8,282 bases of DNA from UBA12465 sp964408785 (GCA_964408785.1 CAYPAS010000036.1:1-8282), one strand, 5' to 3'. Positions 1-7,024 are shown, numbered from the stretch's first letter. Made by a program: numbers and translations. Notes: generated by a model from the letters alone, not told the origin.

Positions 1-2
1 CC

Positions 3-1001
3 AATGAAATATTAGGTTCATCTGATTCGCTTAAAGTCCCTAAGCTTTATTATCACGGCCGTTTACCTATAAGAGGAAAAGAAACAGAGTTGAATAATTA
101 TTTAATTAACAACGGCATTGATATTTCCGGCGGAGAATTTGATATAATTATAATGGATTATATACTGGGAAAAGATTTTTCTTCTTATCTTTTAGATAAA
201 TCATTGTCGTTTATTGATGAAAAAGATCTTTTGCCGGATACGGCTGATGTCAAAAGCCGTTTAGCAGAAAATGAACAGGTTAAATTTAATGAATTGTATG
301 ACGTGATGGCGCTCCAGCTTAATTTTTCTTCAGATGAAAATGGCAGTTTTCAAGAAAGAATGGCGGCGGAAAAAGAGAATGAAGCAAAAATCGTTTCTTT
401 TTTGCGCGCTAAGGGTTTTGTTATTGATAAGGAAAAATTTAATGGACTAAAAACCGGTGTTAAAAAATTGAATGACAACGGCCTGTATCATCGCGATCTT
501 CATGCCCGAAACATTATGGTATCCATGGACGAGAAGGGAGAAATAAAAGATTATTATTTGATAGATTTCGGCGAAGCGATTGATGATCCTAAAAATGAAA
601 ACCCTTATCAGGACGGCGATAAGATATATCGAAACGACAATTCCTTTTTTGCTAGTTATGAGTTGTTGACTGAGGCTGACGACGGCCTGAGTAAGCAGGA
701 AAAAAATTGGATTAGGCGCCAAGAGTCTTTGACTAAGAGAATTTTAAGCCGGATAGAATCTGACGCTAATTGGCTGGCCTTAAAAGAAGTCGCTGTTAGC
801 GAAATGGCTAAACCCCTAGAATCTTTGGCTAAGAAAATCGGTTCGATTGATAATCTTTGGGAATTTAAAGTAGCTCTCCTTTATGAATTAGGGAAGAAGC
901 GGCCAGAGGCAGTTTCGGAATTTATAGATGAAAATAAAAGCAAGGCCCCTTTGTCAGTAGCCAATGATTTATTGCAGATTAAGAAGATTTTAAAAAAATA
1001 G
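3..1001 (+). CDS. Protein-kinase-fold phosphotransferase, 5' truncated by window start
   Basis: The frame is open from the first codons of the window, so the N-terminus (glycine-rich loop and catalytic lysine) is missing. The TTG at 90 is an internal in-frame codon, not a convincing start. About 332 residues are visible. In visible numbering, a hinge-like strand (IIIMDYILGKDF) lies near residues 48-59. The catalytic loop HRDLHARN is at 163-170, with putative base Asp165 and metal-ligand Asn170. The IDFGEA metal-binding motif follows at 187-192. The HxDLHxxN form resembles RIO/ABC1/aminoglycoside or lipopolysaccharide kinase-like families more than classical Ser/Thr kinases, and the long charged helical stretch between hinge and catalytic loop is also unlike those. 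About 140 mostly helical residues follow DFG. No membrane segment is visible. The substrate is unknown; all key C-lobe residues present suggest an active enzyme. It ends at a TAG inside the shared terminator hairpin. Confidence 0.75.
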   Translation, partial: NEILGSSDSLKVPKLYYHGRLPIRGKETELNNYLINNGIDISGGEFDIIIMDYILGKDFSSYLLDKSLSFIDEKDLLPDTADVKSRLAENEQVKFNELYDVMALQLNFSSDENGSFQERMAAEKENEAKIVSFLRAKGFVIDKEKFNGLKTGVKKLNDNGLYHRDLHARNIMVSMDEKGEIKDYYLIDFGEAIDDPKNENPYQDGDKIYRNDNSFFASYELLTEADDGLSKQEKNWIRRQESLTKRILSRIESDANWLALKEVAVSEMAKPLESLAKKIGSIDNLWEFKVALLYELGKKRPEAVSEFIDENKSKAPLSVANDLLQIKKILKK

Positions 1002-1028
1002 CCCTCTTTTGAGGACTATTGCTTTTTT
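992..1028. terminator. Bidirectional intrinsic terminator between convergent genes
   Basis: An inverted repeat pairs AATAG (997-1001) with CTATT (1016-1020) and CCTC (1003-1006) with GAGG (1011-1014), with one C/A mismatch and a TTTT loop. On the plus strand it is followed two bases later by six T (1023-1028), then AA and eight more T. On the minus strand the A-run at 992-998 gives a U-run directly after the stem. Both flanking genes therefore have a plausible rho-independent terminator from one hairpin. Both stop codons lie within its arms. The GC-containing core is short (4 bp), so strength is uncertain. Confidence 0.75.
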
Positions 1029-1183
1029 AATTTTTTTTGGATTTTTATCGCCTCATTAGAGAATTTATACTCTTTCCCGTTTATAGTAATAGAGACGTAA
1101 TCCTTAAAAAAATTTATTTTATCAGCCCCCACCGAAGAAAAATTTTTTATTATTAACTGTTTTTCTTCTTCTTTAAGACTCAT
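1016..1183 (-). CDS. Small uncharacterised protein, 55 aa
   Basis: This short minus-strand gene encodes MSLKEEEKQL... and ends in a lysine-rich tail (KIQKKLKKQ). I do not recognise a family. The protein is predicted soluble and charged: an N-terminal helix rich in Glu/Lys, a likely beta-hairpin around residues 27-41 (DYVSITINGKEYKFS), then a basic helix. There is no signal peptide, membrane segment or cysteine. The ATG at 1183 was chosen over the upstream in-frame TTG at 1237 for two reasons. A GGAG sits five bases upstream of the ATG, and the TTG lies inside the -35 box of the best promoter. Promoter, ribosome binding site and terminator all agree with a real gene despite its size. It is convergent with the kinase-like gene and divergent from the methyltransferase gene. 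The function is unknown; a small nucleic-acid-binding or regulatory protein is possible but unsupported. Confidence 0.7.
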   Translation of the reverse strand: MSLKEEEKQLIIKNFSSVGADKINFFKDYVSITINGKEYKFSNEAIKIQKKLKKQ

Positions 1184-1188
1184 AAAAT

Positions 1189-1192
1189 CTCC
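1189..1192 (-). promoter_or_regulatory. Shine-Dalgarno site GGAG for the 55-aa gene
   Basis: On the minus strand GGAG is followed by ATTTT and then ATG, an ideal 5-base spacing. It fixes the start of the small gene at 1183. It is one of the clearest ribosome binding sites in the window, since most genes of the plus-strand operon lack one. Confidence 0.75.
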
Positions 1193-1198
1193 ATTTAT

Positions 1199-1227
1199 TT
1201 GAGATAATATAATAACCTTATTATTAA
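1199..1227 (+). promoter_or_regulatory. Candidate divergent promoter for the methyltransferase-ileS operon
   Basis: On the plus strand TTGAGA (1199-1204, five of six) lies 17 bases before TATTAA (1222-1227, four of six). It would start transcription near 1234, about 47 bases upstream of the methyltransferase ATG. The region is very AT-rich, so chance matches are likely. It is nevertheless the best candidate in the only sizeable gap (1184-1280) ahead of the operon. It physically overlaps the stronger minus-strand promoter. Confidence 0.4.
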
Positions 1228-1237
1228 AAATTGTCAA
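1209..1237 (-). promoter_or_regulatory. Sigma-70-type promoter of the 55-aa gene
   Basis: Reading the minus strand, TTGACA (plus coordinates 1232-1237, a perfect -35 consensus) is separated by 17 bases from TATTAT (1209-1214, five of six matches to TATAAT). The predicted start point is about 1201-1203. This gives a leader of roughly 20 bases containing the GGAG site. Spacing and sequence are textbook for a housekeeping sigma factor. Confidence 0.8.
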
Positions 1238-1280
1238 GACCTTTGTTTTTTAGCCTTATTCTTGCCGTAAAAGGGAAAAA

Positions 1281-2066
1281 ATGCTAAAAAGTAAAGGAAT
1301 ATTTATGCATTATATCCTGAAACAAGTTGAAAATGTCCTGGATTCTGGCGAAATAAACGAAAGCCAGGAAAGAGATTATCACGAGGGTGATTACGCTTAT
1401 TTTGATTTTTATAAGTCGCGCTTTGATTATCTTTACGGTCTTTTTCGCAAATACTATAAACCGGGAGCTAAATTTTTAGACGTTGGCTCACTTTTTGCTT
1501 ATGGTTGTCTGGGCGCTAAATTTTTAGGGTATCGAGTTTGCGGTCTTGATTTGGCGAAATACGTCGAGGCTTTTCAGGATCGTTTCCAATATTTCGGTAT
1601 TGATAACCGTTCTTGCGATTTAGGAAAAGAGCCGATACCATTCGCCGCTGAAGAATTCGACTTAATCGCGGCTAGCGAGGTTTTGGGGCATTTAAAATTT
1701 CATCCTTCTAAATTTCTTCAAGAGGCGGTTAGAGTTTTGAAACCAGGAGGATTGTTGATAGTGACTTCGCCCAACCTTTTGCGCCTGAATAATATCGCCA
1801 AGATGTTTTTTGGTTATAAAGCCGGTTCTGACATCAAGGATGAAGAACAGTACACGGGCGAGTATCGTGAATTTACTTCAGCGGAAATAGTCTATTTGAT
1901 CCAGAAAAGCGGTTTAGTCGTTGAAAGGTTGGAGTATAGGAATTTTAATTATCCTAATCTTAATTGGCCGGTAAAATTATTAAATATAATTGGCGGCTTG
2001 ATTATTCCGCATCGCCAAGGAAATATCGTGGTGATCGCTAGGAAGAAATTACGTTATTTAAGTTAA
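1281..2066 (+). CDS. Class I SAM-dependent methyltransferase (Methyltransf_11/23-like)
   Basis: This is a soluble 261-aa protein with a Rossmann-type methyltransferase core after an aromatic, acidic N-terminal region (residues 30-60). Motif I is KFLDVGSLFAYG (64-75), with the acidic end of strand 2 at GLD (Asp90), Asp113 as a candidate adenine-side residue, FDLIAASEVLGHL (126-138) and VLKPGGLLIVTSPN (152-165). The last block is typical of methyltransferases acting on small molecules, quinones or surface sugars. Motif I departs from the usual GxGxG: the second and third glycines are replaced (GSLFA). The start is ambiguous. ATG 1281 has AAAAGGG five bases upstream, and ATG 1305 (Met9) has AAAGGA six bases upstream. 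Both are acceptable and the catalytic core is unaffected. The substrate cannot be told from sequence. It is first in the run of six plus-strand genes, 18 bp before ileS. Confidence 0.85.
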   Translation: MLKSKGIFMHYILKQVENVLDSGEINESQERDYHEGDYAYFDFYKSRFDYLYGLFRKYYKPGAKFLDVGSLFAYGCLGAKFLGYRVCGLDLAKYVEAFQDRFQYFGIDNRSCDLGKEPIPFAAEEFDLIAASEVLGHLKFHPSKFLQEAVRVLKPGGLLIVTSPNLLRLNNIAKMFFGYKAGSDIKDEEQYTGEYREFTSAEIVYLIQKSGLVVERLEYRNFNYPNLNWPVKLLNIIGGLIIPHRQGNIVVIARKKLRYLS

Positions 2067-2084
2067 GAAGATAAGCAAAAATAT

Positions 2085-4997
2085 ATGGCAGAAGACACAT
2101 CAAAAAAGGAGGGCTCTTCATTTCCTAGTATGGAAGAAGAGGTTATTGATTTCTGGGATAAATCAGCAACCTTCCAGTTAAGTTTAAAAAAAGAAGCGCC
2201 AAAAGGTGATTACGTCTTTTATGATGGACCGCCTTTCGCCACGGGGACGCCGCATTATGGACACCTGGTTGGCAATATTATGAAAGATGTTGTGCCTCGC
2301 TACCAGACGATGCGCGGTTATCACGTCGAGCGCAAATGGGGCTGGGATTGCCACGGCTTACCAATAGAAAATATTGTTGAAAAAGAATTAGGCCTGAAGA
2401 CTAAAAAGGATATTGAAGACATGGGCGTGGGTAAATTCAATGATCTTTGTCGGGAAAGAGTCTTGGGATATGTTGATGATTGGCGCCGGATAATCAGGCG
2501 TTTGGGCCGTTGGGCGGATATGGATAACGCCTATAAGACCATGGATTTGGATTTCATGGATTCTATTTGGTGGTCTTTTAAACAGCTTTGGGATCATGGT
2601 TTTATTTATCAGAATTATCGTTCGATGCATATTTGTCCTCGTTGTGAAACGACCTTGTCGCAGTCGGAAGTTTCCGAGGGTTATAAAGATATTAAAGATT
2701 TGTCATGTACGGCTGAATTTGAATTAGTCGACGAACCGGGGGTATTTATTTTAGCCTGGACAACCACCCCCTGGACTCTTATTGGCAATGTCGCCTTAGC
2801 GGTCGGGAGTGATATTGAATATGTCAAGGTGTCGTCGGCTGGCAAGTATTTTATTTTAGCTAAAGAAAGATTGGCTGATAATTTTAAAGATCAAGCTTTT
2901 GAAATTTTAGAATCATTTAAGGGGTCGACGTTGGTCGGTAAAAGCTATCGGCCGCTGTTTGATTATTATCAGAATGATGAATCCCTGGAAAACAAGGAGC
3001 GCGGCTGGCGGGTTTACGCTGCTGATTTCGTGACGACTACCGATGGCACCGGCGTTGTCCATATCGCGCCAGCTTTCGGTGAGGATGATATGGAATTAGG
3101 TCGTTTGGAAAAATTGCCGTTTATTCAGCATGTTGGTTTGGACGGAGTTTTTAAGCCAGAAGTTAAAGATTTTTCCGGTTTGCACGTTAAGCCGATAGGT
3201 GATCATAGCTCTACTGACGTTGAGATAATAAAATTCTTGGCACATCAGGAGCGTTTATTCTCTAAAGAAAAATATGAACATAGTTACCCGCATTGCTGGC
3301 GTTGTGATACACCGCTCATCAATTACGCGACATCTTCCTGGTTTGTCAAAGTAACGGAAATGAAACCGCGCCTTTTGGAAAACGCTAAACTGATTAATTG
3401 GTCGCCTAGTCATATTAAAGAAGGACGTTTTGGTAATTGGCTGGAAGGTGCTCGTGATTGGTCGATTTCTCGTCAGCGTTTTTGGGCCAGTGCTATCCCG
3501 ATTTGGGAATGCGATTGCGGCGAGAAACGGGTGATAGGAAGCGTGGCGGAATTAGAAGGATTAACTGGCCAGAAAATTAACGATATCCATAAAGATAAGA
3601 TCGATGACCTGTCTTTCGCTTGCGAAAAATGTGGCGGCCAAATGCATCGGATTCCCGACGTCCTTGATTGTTGGTTTGAATCCGGATCGATGCCTTTCGC
3701 CCAACTTCATTATCCTACGGAAAATAAGGAGCTTTTTGAAAATAATTTTCCCGCGCAATTCATCGGAGAGGGAGTTGATCAGACCCGTTGCTGGTTCTAT
3801 TATCTTCATGTCATTGCCGGTGGTATTTTTGACCGGCCAGCTTATCAGAATGTAATGGTTAACGGAACTGTCTTGGCGGAAGATGGCAAGAAGATGTCAA
3901 AAAAATTAAAAAATTATCCGGATCCGGGTGCCGTGATGGAAAAATATGGTTCCGATGCTTTGCGCGCTTATTTAGCTTCTTCGCCGGTAATGCAGGCGGA
4001 AAATTTTAATTTTTCCGAGAAGGGAGTCCAAGAAGCTTTGCGTAAGAATGTCATGCTGCTCTGGAATACTTATCGTTTTTATGAGATGTATGCTGATGGA
4101 AAGATTGATAAGCGTTCCAGCCAGAATATTCTCGACCTCTGGATAAAAGCCAAGCAGAAAAATTTAATTATTGAAGTAACGGCCGCTATGGAGGCTTATA
4201 ATATGCCGAAGGCCGCTAGGGCGATAAGCGAATTTATCGATGAGCTTTCTACTTGGTATCTGCGCCGCAGTCGTGATCGTTTCAAGTCAGAAAATTTAGA
4301 AGATAAGGCTAACGCTTTAGCGACTATGCATGAAGTTTTGCTTTCTTTGGCTAAAGTAATGGCGCCGATTATGCCTTTTATTTCGGAGAGGCTTTGGCAA
4401 TCGCTTGAAGGCTATAATTTTAAAGATAGTCAAAAGTCCGTTCATTTGGAGTCTTGGCCGGAACCTGCTGATTTAGATGATAATGATAAGTCAGTTTTAG
4501 AAAAGATGTCGCTTGTCCGCCGCGTGGTGGAAATGGGTTTGGCTCGACGTGATGAAGCCGGAATAAAGATTCGCCAGATGCTGGGAGAAATAAAAATTTC
4601 CGGCGGCGCTACGGTCACGATAGATAATGATGATTATCTTTCTTTAATAAAAGATGAACTCAATGTCCGTTCGGCCAGTATCGTTGCGACTGAACAGGAA
4701 TTATCTATCGAATTAGATACGACGATTACGCCGGAACTGAAAAAAGAGGGGCTGAAACGTGAATTAGTGCGTTCGATAAACATGATTAGAAAAGACAAAG
4801 GCTTGGAAATTTCTGATCGCAGTCGAGTAATTATCAGCGGCGCTAGCTCTGAGCTTGCTGAAGTAATAGAAGCGATGCAGGCAGACATTTGCCGAGAAAC
4901 TTTGAGCTCGTCTTTAGATCTGAGCGAGGCGAATGACGGTCAAGAAATTAAAGTTAACGATGAAAAAATCTTTATAAATTTAGAGATAATTAACTAA
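2085..4997 (+). CDS. ileS: Isoleucyl-tRNA synthetase, type 2 (eukaryote/archaea-like)
   Basis: The enzyme charges tRNA-Ile with isoleucine in the cytoplasm. It is full length (970 aa). The class I HIGH motif appears as HYGH (57-60), followed by GWDCHGLPIE (86-95). The editing domain carries WTTTPWTL (225-232) and GTGVVHIAPAFGEDD (321-335). Zinc-site cysteine pairs are at 184/187, 404/407, 476/478 and 513/516. CWFESGSMPFA is at 529-539, GEGVDQTRCW at 561-570, and the KMSKS loop reads KMSKK (603-607). The anticodon-binding helical domain spans about 680-830. The C-terminus (about 880-970, ELKKEGLKRELVRSINMIRK...) matches the domain of type 2 enzymes. The C-terminal CxxC zinc finger of E. coli-type IleRS is absent. 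The start at 2085 keeps the conserved FPSMEEEVIDFW segment, though no good ribosome binding site precedes it. Tandem TAA TAA stops end the gene. Type 2 enzymes are generally mupirocin-insensitive; that is inference here. Confidence 0.97.
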   Translation: MAEDTSKKEGSSFPSMEEEVIDFWDKSATFQLSLKKEAPKGDYVFYDGPPFATGTPHYGHLVGNIMKDVVPRYQTMRGYHVERKWGWDCHGLPIENIVEKELGLKTKKDIEDMGVGKFNDLCRERVLGYVDDWRRIIRRLGRWADMDNAYKTMDLDFMDSIWWSFKQLWDHGFIYQNYRSMHICPRCETTLSQSEVSEGYKDIKDLSCTAEFELVDEPGVFILAWTTTPWTLIGNVALAVGSDIEYVKVSSAGKYFILAKERLADNFKDQAFEILESFKGSTLVGKSYRPLFDYYQNDESLENKERGWRVYAADFVTTTDGTGVVHIAPAFGEDDMELGRLEKLPFIQHVGLDGVFKPEVKDFSGLHVKPIGDHSSTDVEIIKFLAHQERLFSKEKYEHSYPHCWRCDTPLINYATSSWFVKVTEMKPRLLENAKLINWSPSHIKEGRFGNWLEGARDWSISRQRFWASAIPIWECDCGEKRVIGSVAELEGLTGQKINDIHKDKIDDLSFACEKCGGQMHRIPDVLDCWFESGSMPFAQLHYPTENKELFENNFPAQFIGEGVDQTRCWFYYLHVIAGGIFDRPAYQNVMVNGTVLAEDGKKMSKKLKNYPDPGAVMEKYGSDALRAYLASSPVMQAENFNFSEKGVQEALRKNVMLLWNTYRFYEMYADGKIDKRSSQNILDLWIKAKQKNLIIEVTAAMEAYNMPKAARAISEFIDELSTWYLRRSRDRFKSENLEDKANALATMHEVLLSLAKVMAPIMPFISERLWQSLEGYNFKDSQKSVHLESWPEPADLDDNDKSVLEKMSLVRRVVEMGLARRDEAGIKIRQMLGEIKISGGATVTIDNDDYLSLIKDELNVRSASIVATEQELSIELDTTITPELKKEGLKRELVRSINMIRKDKGLEISDRSRVIISGASSELAEVIEAMQADICRETLSSSLDLSEANDGQEIKVNDEKIFINLEIIN

Positions 4998-5005
4998 TAA
5001 AAAAT

Positions 5006-5752
5006 ATGGGAATTTTAAACATTTTAATTATCGGTTTAATCTTCATTGTTTTAGCTGGTTTGAAACAGATTAACCAGTACGAGCGTGGCGTTAAATTTAC
5101 CATGGGTAAGTATTCTAAATTAATGGAGCCGGGCTGGCGTTTAGTCGTCCCGATTTTCCAGAGTTATAAGAAAGTCGATATCCGCGTCAAAGCGGTTGAT
5201 GTCCCTGATCAGAAGGCGATTACCCGTGATAACGTGCCGGTTACTGTGAATGCCGTTATTTATTACAAGGTTGCTTCGGCGGAAAAAGCGGTTATCGAAG
5301 TGGAAAATTATTTTTACGCTATTTCCCAATACGCTCAAACCACTATGCGTAATATCGTCGGCGAAGTTACTCTTGATGAACTTTTGGCTAACCGTGATAA
5401 GATAGCGGAAAGAATTAAGGAAATCGTCGATCGGGAAACTGACGAATGGGGAATCAAGGTTAATAACGTTGAATTGAAAGATGTTTCTTTGCCGGAATCG
5501 ATGGAACGGACCATTGCTAAGCAGGCGGAAGCGGAAAGAGAAAAGCGGGCGGTCATCATTAACGCTGACGGCGAATTGGCGGCGGCGGAAAATATCGCCA
5601 AAGCCGCTAAAATACTTACGGCTTCTGACGGCGCGCTTCACTTGCGTACTCTGCAATCAATCAATGATCTCTCTAGCGATCAATCTAATACGGTCATCTT
5701 CGTTACCCCAGTGGAAATACTAAAAGCTTTTTCCAGCTTTAAAAAGGATTAA
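5006..5752 (+). CDS. Slipin/stomatin-like SPFH (band 7) membrane protein
   Basis: The 248-aa protein begins with a hydrophobic segment (about residues 3-19, GILNILIIGLIFIVLAGL) that should anchor it in the cytoplasmic membrane, followed by YERGVKFTMGKYSKLMEPGWRLVVP, the usual start of a band 7 domain. Later family hallmarks include VDVPDQKAITRDNVPVTVNAVIYYKV and the segment around residues 110-135 (QTTMRNIVGEVTLDELLANRD), then WGIKVNNVELKDVSLPESM. A heptad-rich Ala/Glu helix (KQAEAEREKRAVIINADGE, about 172-190) fits oligomerisation. Length and order match prokaryotic slipins (stomatin-like), which form ring-like scaffolds and affect membrane microdomains or protease access. Slipin genes usually sit beside an nfeD gene; none is present here. 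The gene lies 8 bp after ileS and 7 bp before the U32 gene with no clear ribosome binding site, so co-transcription and possibly translational coupling are likely. HflK/HflC or prohibitin identity is less likely. Confidence 0.92.
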   Translation: MGILNILIIGLIFIVLAGLKQINQYERGVKFTMGKYSKLMEPGWRLVVPIFQSYKKVDIRVKAVDVPDQKAITRDNVPVTVNAVIYYKVASAEKAVIEVENYFYAISQYAQTTMRNIVGEVTLDELLANRDKIAERIKEIVDRETDEWGIKVNNVELKDVSLPESMERTIAKQAEAEREKRAVIINADGELAAAENIAKAAKILTASDGALHLRTLQSINDLSSDQSNTVIFVTPVEILKAFSSFKKD

Positions 5753-5759
5753 TTTTGCT

Positions 5760-7022
5760 ATGGCCAAGATAGAGCTTTTAGCGCCAGCAGGGAATTTGGA
5801 AAAAATGGAAACGGCTTTAGCCTATGGCGCTGATGCTGTATATTTAGGTTTGCCCGATTTTTCTTTACGCGTCCGTATAAATAACTTTGATTTATCTGGG
5901 ATAAAATCGGCGATAAAAAAAGCGCATTCTTTGGGAAAGAAAGTTTACGTAACGGTTAATATCTTCGCCCACGAAAGGCATTTCCGTCGCCTGCCCTCTT
6001 ATATCAAGAAATTAGCGGCTTATGGCGCTGATGCTTTGATTATTTCTGATCCGGGAATAATCTCCGTAGTTAAAGAATCTTGGCCGGAAGCGGAGATGCA
6101 TCTGTCTACTCAAGCTAACTGCACTAACGCTGCGGCCGCCGCTTTTTGGTACCGCCAAGGAGTGAAGCGGGTGATATTAGGACGCGAAGTTTCAATCGCT
6201 GAAATCAAGGCGATTCGTCGCGCCGTACCCGATTTACAATTAGAATATTTTGTCCACGGTGCGATGTGCATGGCTTATTCTGGCCGTTGTTTCTTGTCGC
6301 AATTGTTTACCGGCCGCAGTGCTAATTTAGGGGATTGTTCCCAGCCGTGCCGCTGGTCTTATGATTTAAGCGAGTATCGCTTGAAAGCCGGCGGACACGA
6401 GGAAGAACTGGAATTAGTTGAAGAAAGTCACGGATCATATCTTCTTAATTCGCGCGATCTTTGTTTGATGAAAAAAATACCTGAATTGTTGGCGGCTGGC
6501 ATTGATAGTTTAAAGATTGAAGGCCGGGCAAAAAGCGTTTATTATTTAGCCACGGTTTGCGGCGCTTATTCACGAGCCATTGCCGCTTGCCATTCCGGTA
6601 TCAGTCAGCCGTCTTTGAAAAAAGAATTAGCCTATCTTTATGAAGAACTTTCTTCTAAATTAGCTAATCGCGGTTACACTGAAGGTTTTGCCGCTGGCGG
6701 CAAGGGTGAGCAGAGCCTTGATCGTTCTCATCAAGAGAGTGATTGGGAATTTTGCGGCCAAGTCGTTAAAGTCAAACAAAAAACCAATAAGTCTGATATT
6801 TTTTTCCGCGTCCACAATACCATTAAGGTTGGTGATGAAATAGAGCTCTTAACTTTTGATTATGATATAATAAAATTGAAATTGGAGAAGCTTTATGACG
6901 GAGGCGGACAGGAAGAAATAAGCGAAGCCCATGGTGGCGGCGGTGACTGTGCGGCGATGCTCAGCTTGGCGGGAAAGAATAAAATAGCGCCTTTGGCGGT
7001 TATCAGAAGGCGTTTAAGATAA
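5760..7022 (+). CDS. trhP: U32-family tRNA hydroxylation protein (TrhP-like)
   Basis: Members of this family, formerly called collagenase-like peptidases, include TrhP (YegQ/YrrO), needed for 5-hydroxyuridine at tRNA wobble position 34, and RlhA acting on 23S rRNA. This 420-aa protein has the TIM-barrel start IELLAPAGNLEKMETALAYGADAVYLG (4-30) and STQAN (116-120). The U32 signature runs from FVHGAMCMAYSGRC (164-177) to GDCSQPCRWSYDL (191-203), then LLNSRDLCL (228-236) and DSLKIEGRAKS (249-259). Cys170, Cys177, Cys193 or Cys197, and Cys235 are candidate Fe-S cluster ligands, by analogy with UbiU/UbiV. The C-terminal part (about 330-375, EFCGQVVKVKQKT...VGDEIELL) matches the extra beta domain of YegQ/YrrO, which favours TrhP over the shorter UbiU/V types. 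AAAGGAT lies about 12 bases upstream of the ATG, inside the end of the slipin gene. Neighbouring ileS fits a role in tRNA maturation. Confidence 0.88.
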   Translation: MAKIELLAPAGNLEKMETALAYGADAVYLGLPDFSLRVRINNFDLSGIKSAIKKAHSLGKKVYVTVNIFAHERHFRRLPSYIKKLAAYGADALIISDPGIISVVKESWPEAEMHLSTQANCTNAAAAAFWYRQGVKRVILGREVSIAEIKAIRRAVPDLQLEYFVHGAMCMAYSGRCFLSQLFTGRSANLGDCSQPCRWSYDLSEYRLKAGGHEEELELVEESHGSYLLNSRDLCLMKKIPELLAAGIDSLKIEGRAKSVYYLATVCGAYSRAIAACHSGISQPSLKKELAYLYEELSSKLANRGYTEGFAAGGKGEQSLDRSHQESDWEFCGQVVKVKQKTNKSDIFFRVHNTIKVGDEIELLTFDYDIIKLKLEKLYDGGGQEEISEAHGGGGDCAAMLSLAGKNKIAPLAVIRRRLR

Positions 7023-7024
7023 AT

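Noticed and set aside
90..92. TTG as the start codon of the kinase-like gene
   Set aside because: The frame stays open to position 3 and the upstream codons (VPKLYYHG...) read as kinase-like sequence, so the gene is truncated rather than starting here.
447..722. 91-codon minus-strand frame with hydrophobic residues
   Set aside because: It lies fully antisense to the kinase catalytic region, where the plus frame has conserved HRD and DFG motifs. Its hydrophobicity is the complement of Lys/Asp-rich codons.
1240..1275. CCTTT (1240-1244) pairing with AAAGG (1270-1274) as an attenuator hiding the methyltransferase ribosome binding site
   Set aside because: Only five base pairs over a 25-base loop in AT-rich sequence; too weak to claim as a regulatory structure.
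1..1280. Toxin-antitoxin or defence module made of the kinase-like gene and the small gene
   Set aside because: The genes are convergent rather than co-transcribed, and neither has recognisable toxin or antitoxin features; only proximity supports the idea.
5141..5656. 171-codon minus-strand frame opposite the slipin gene
   Set aside because: It is long but entirely antisense to a well-conserved SPFH domain. The Arg/Phe/Ser-rich composition is typical of antisense shadows, and no promoter or ribosome binding site was seen.
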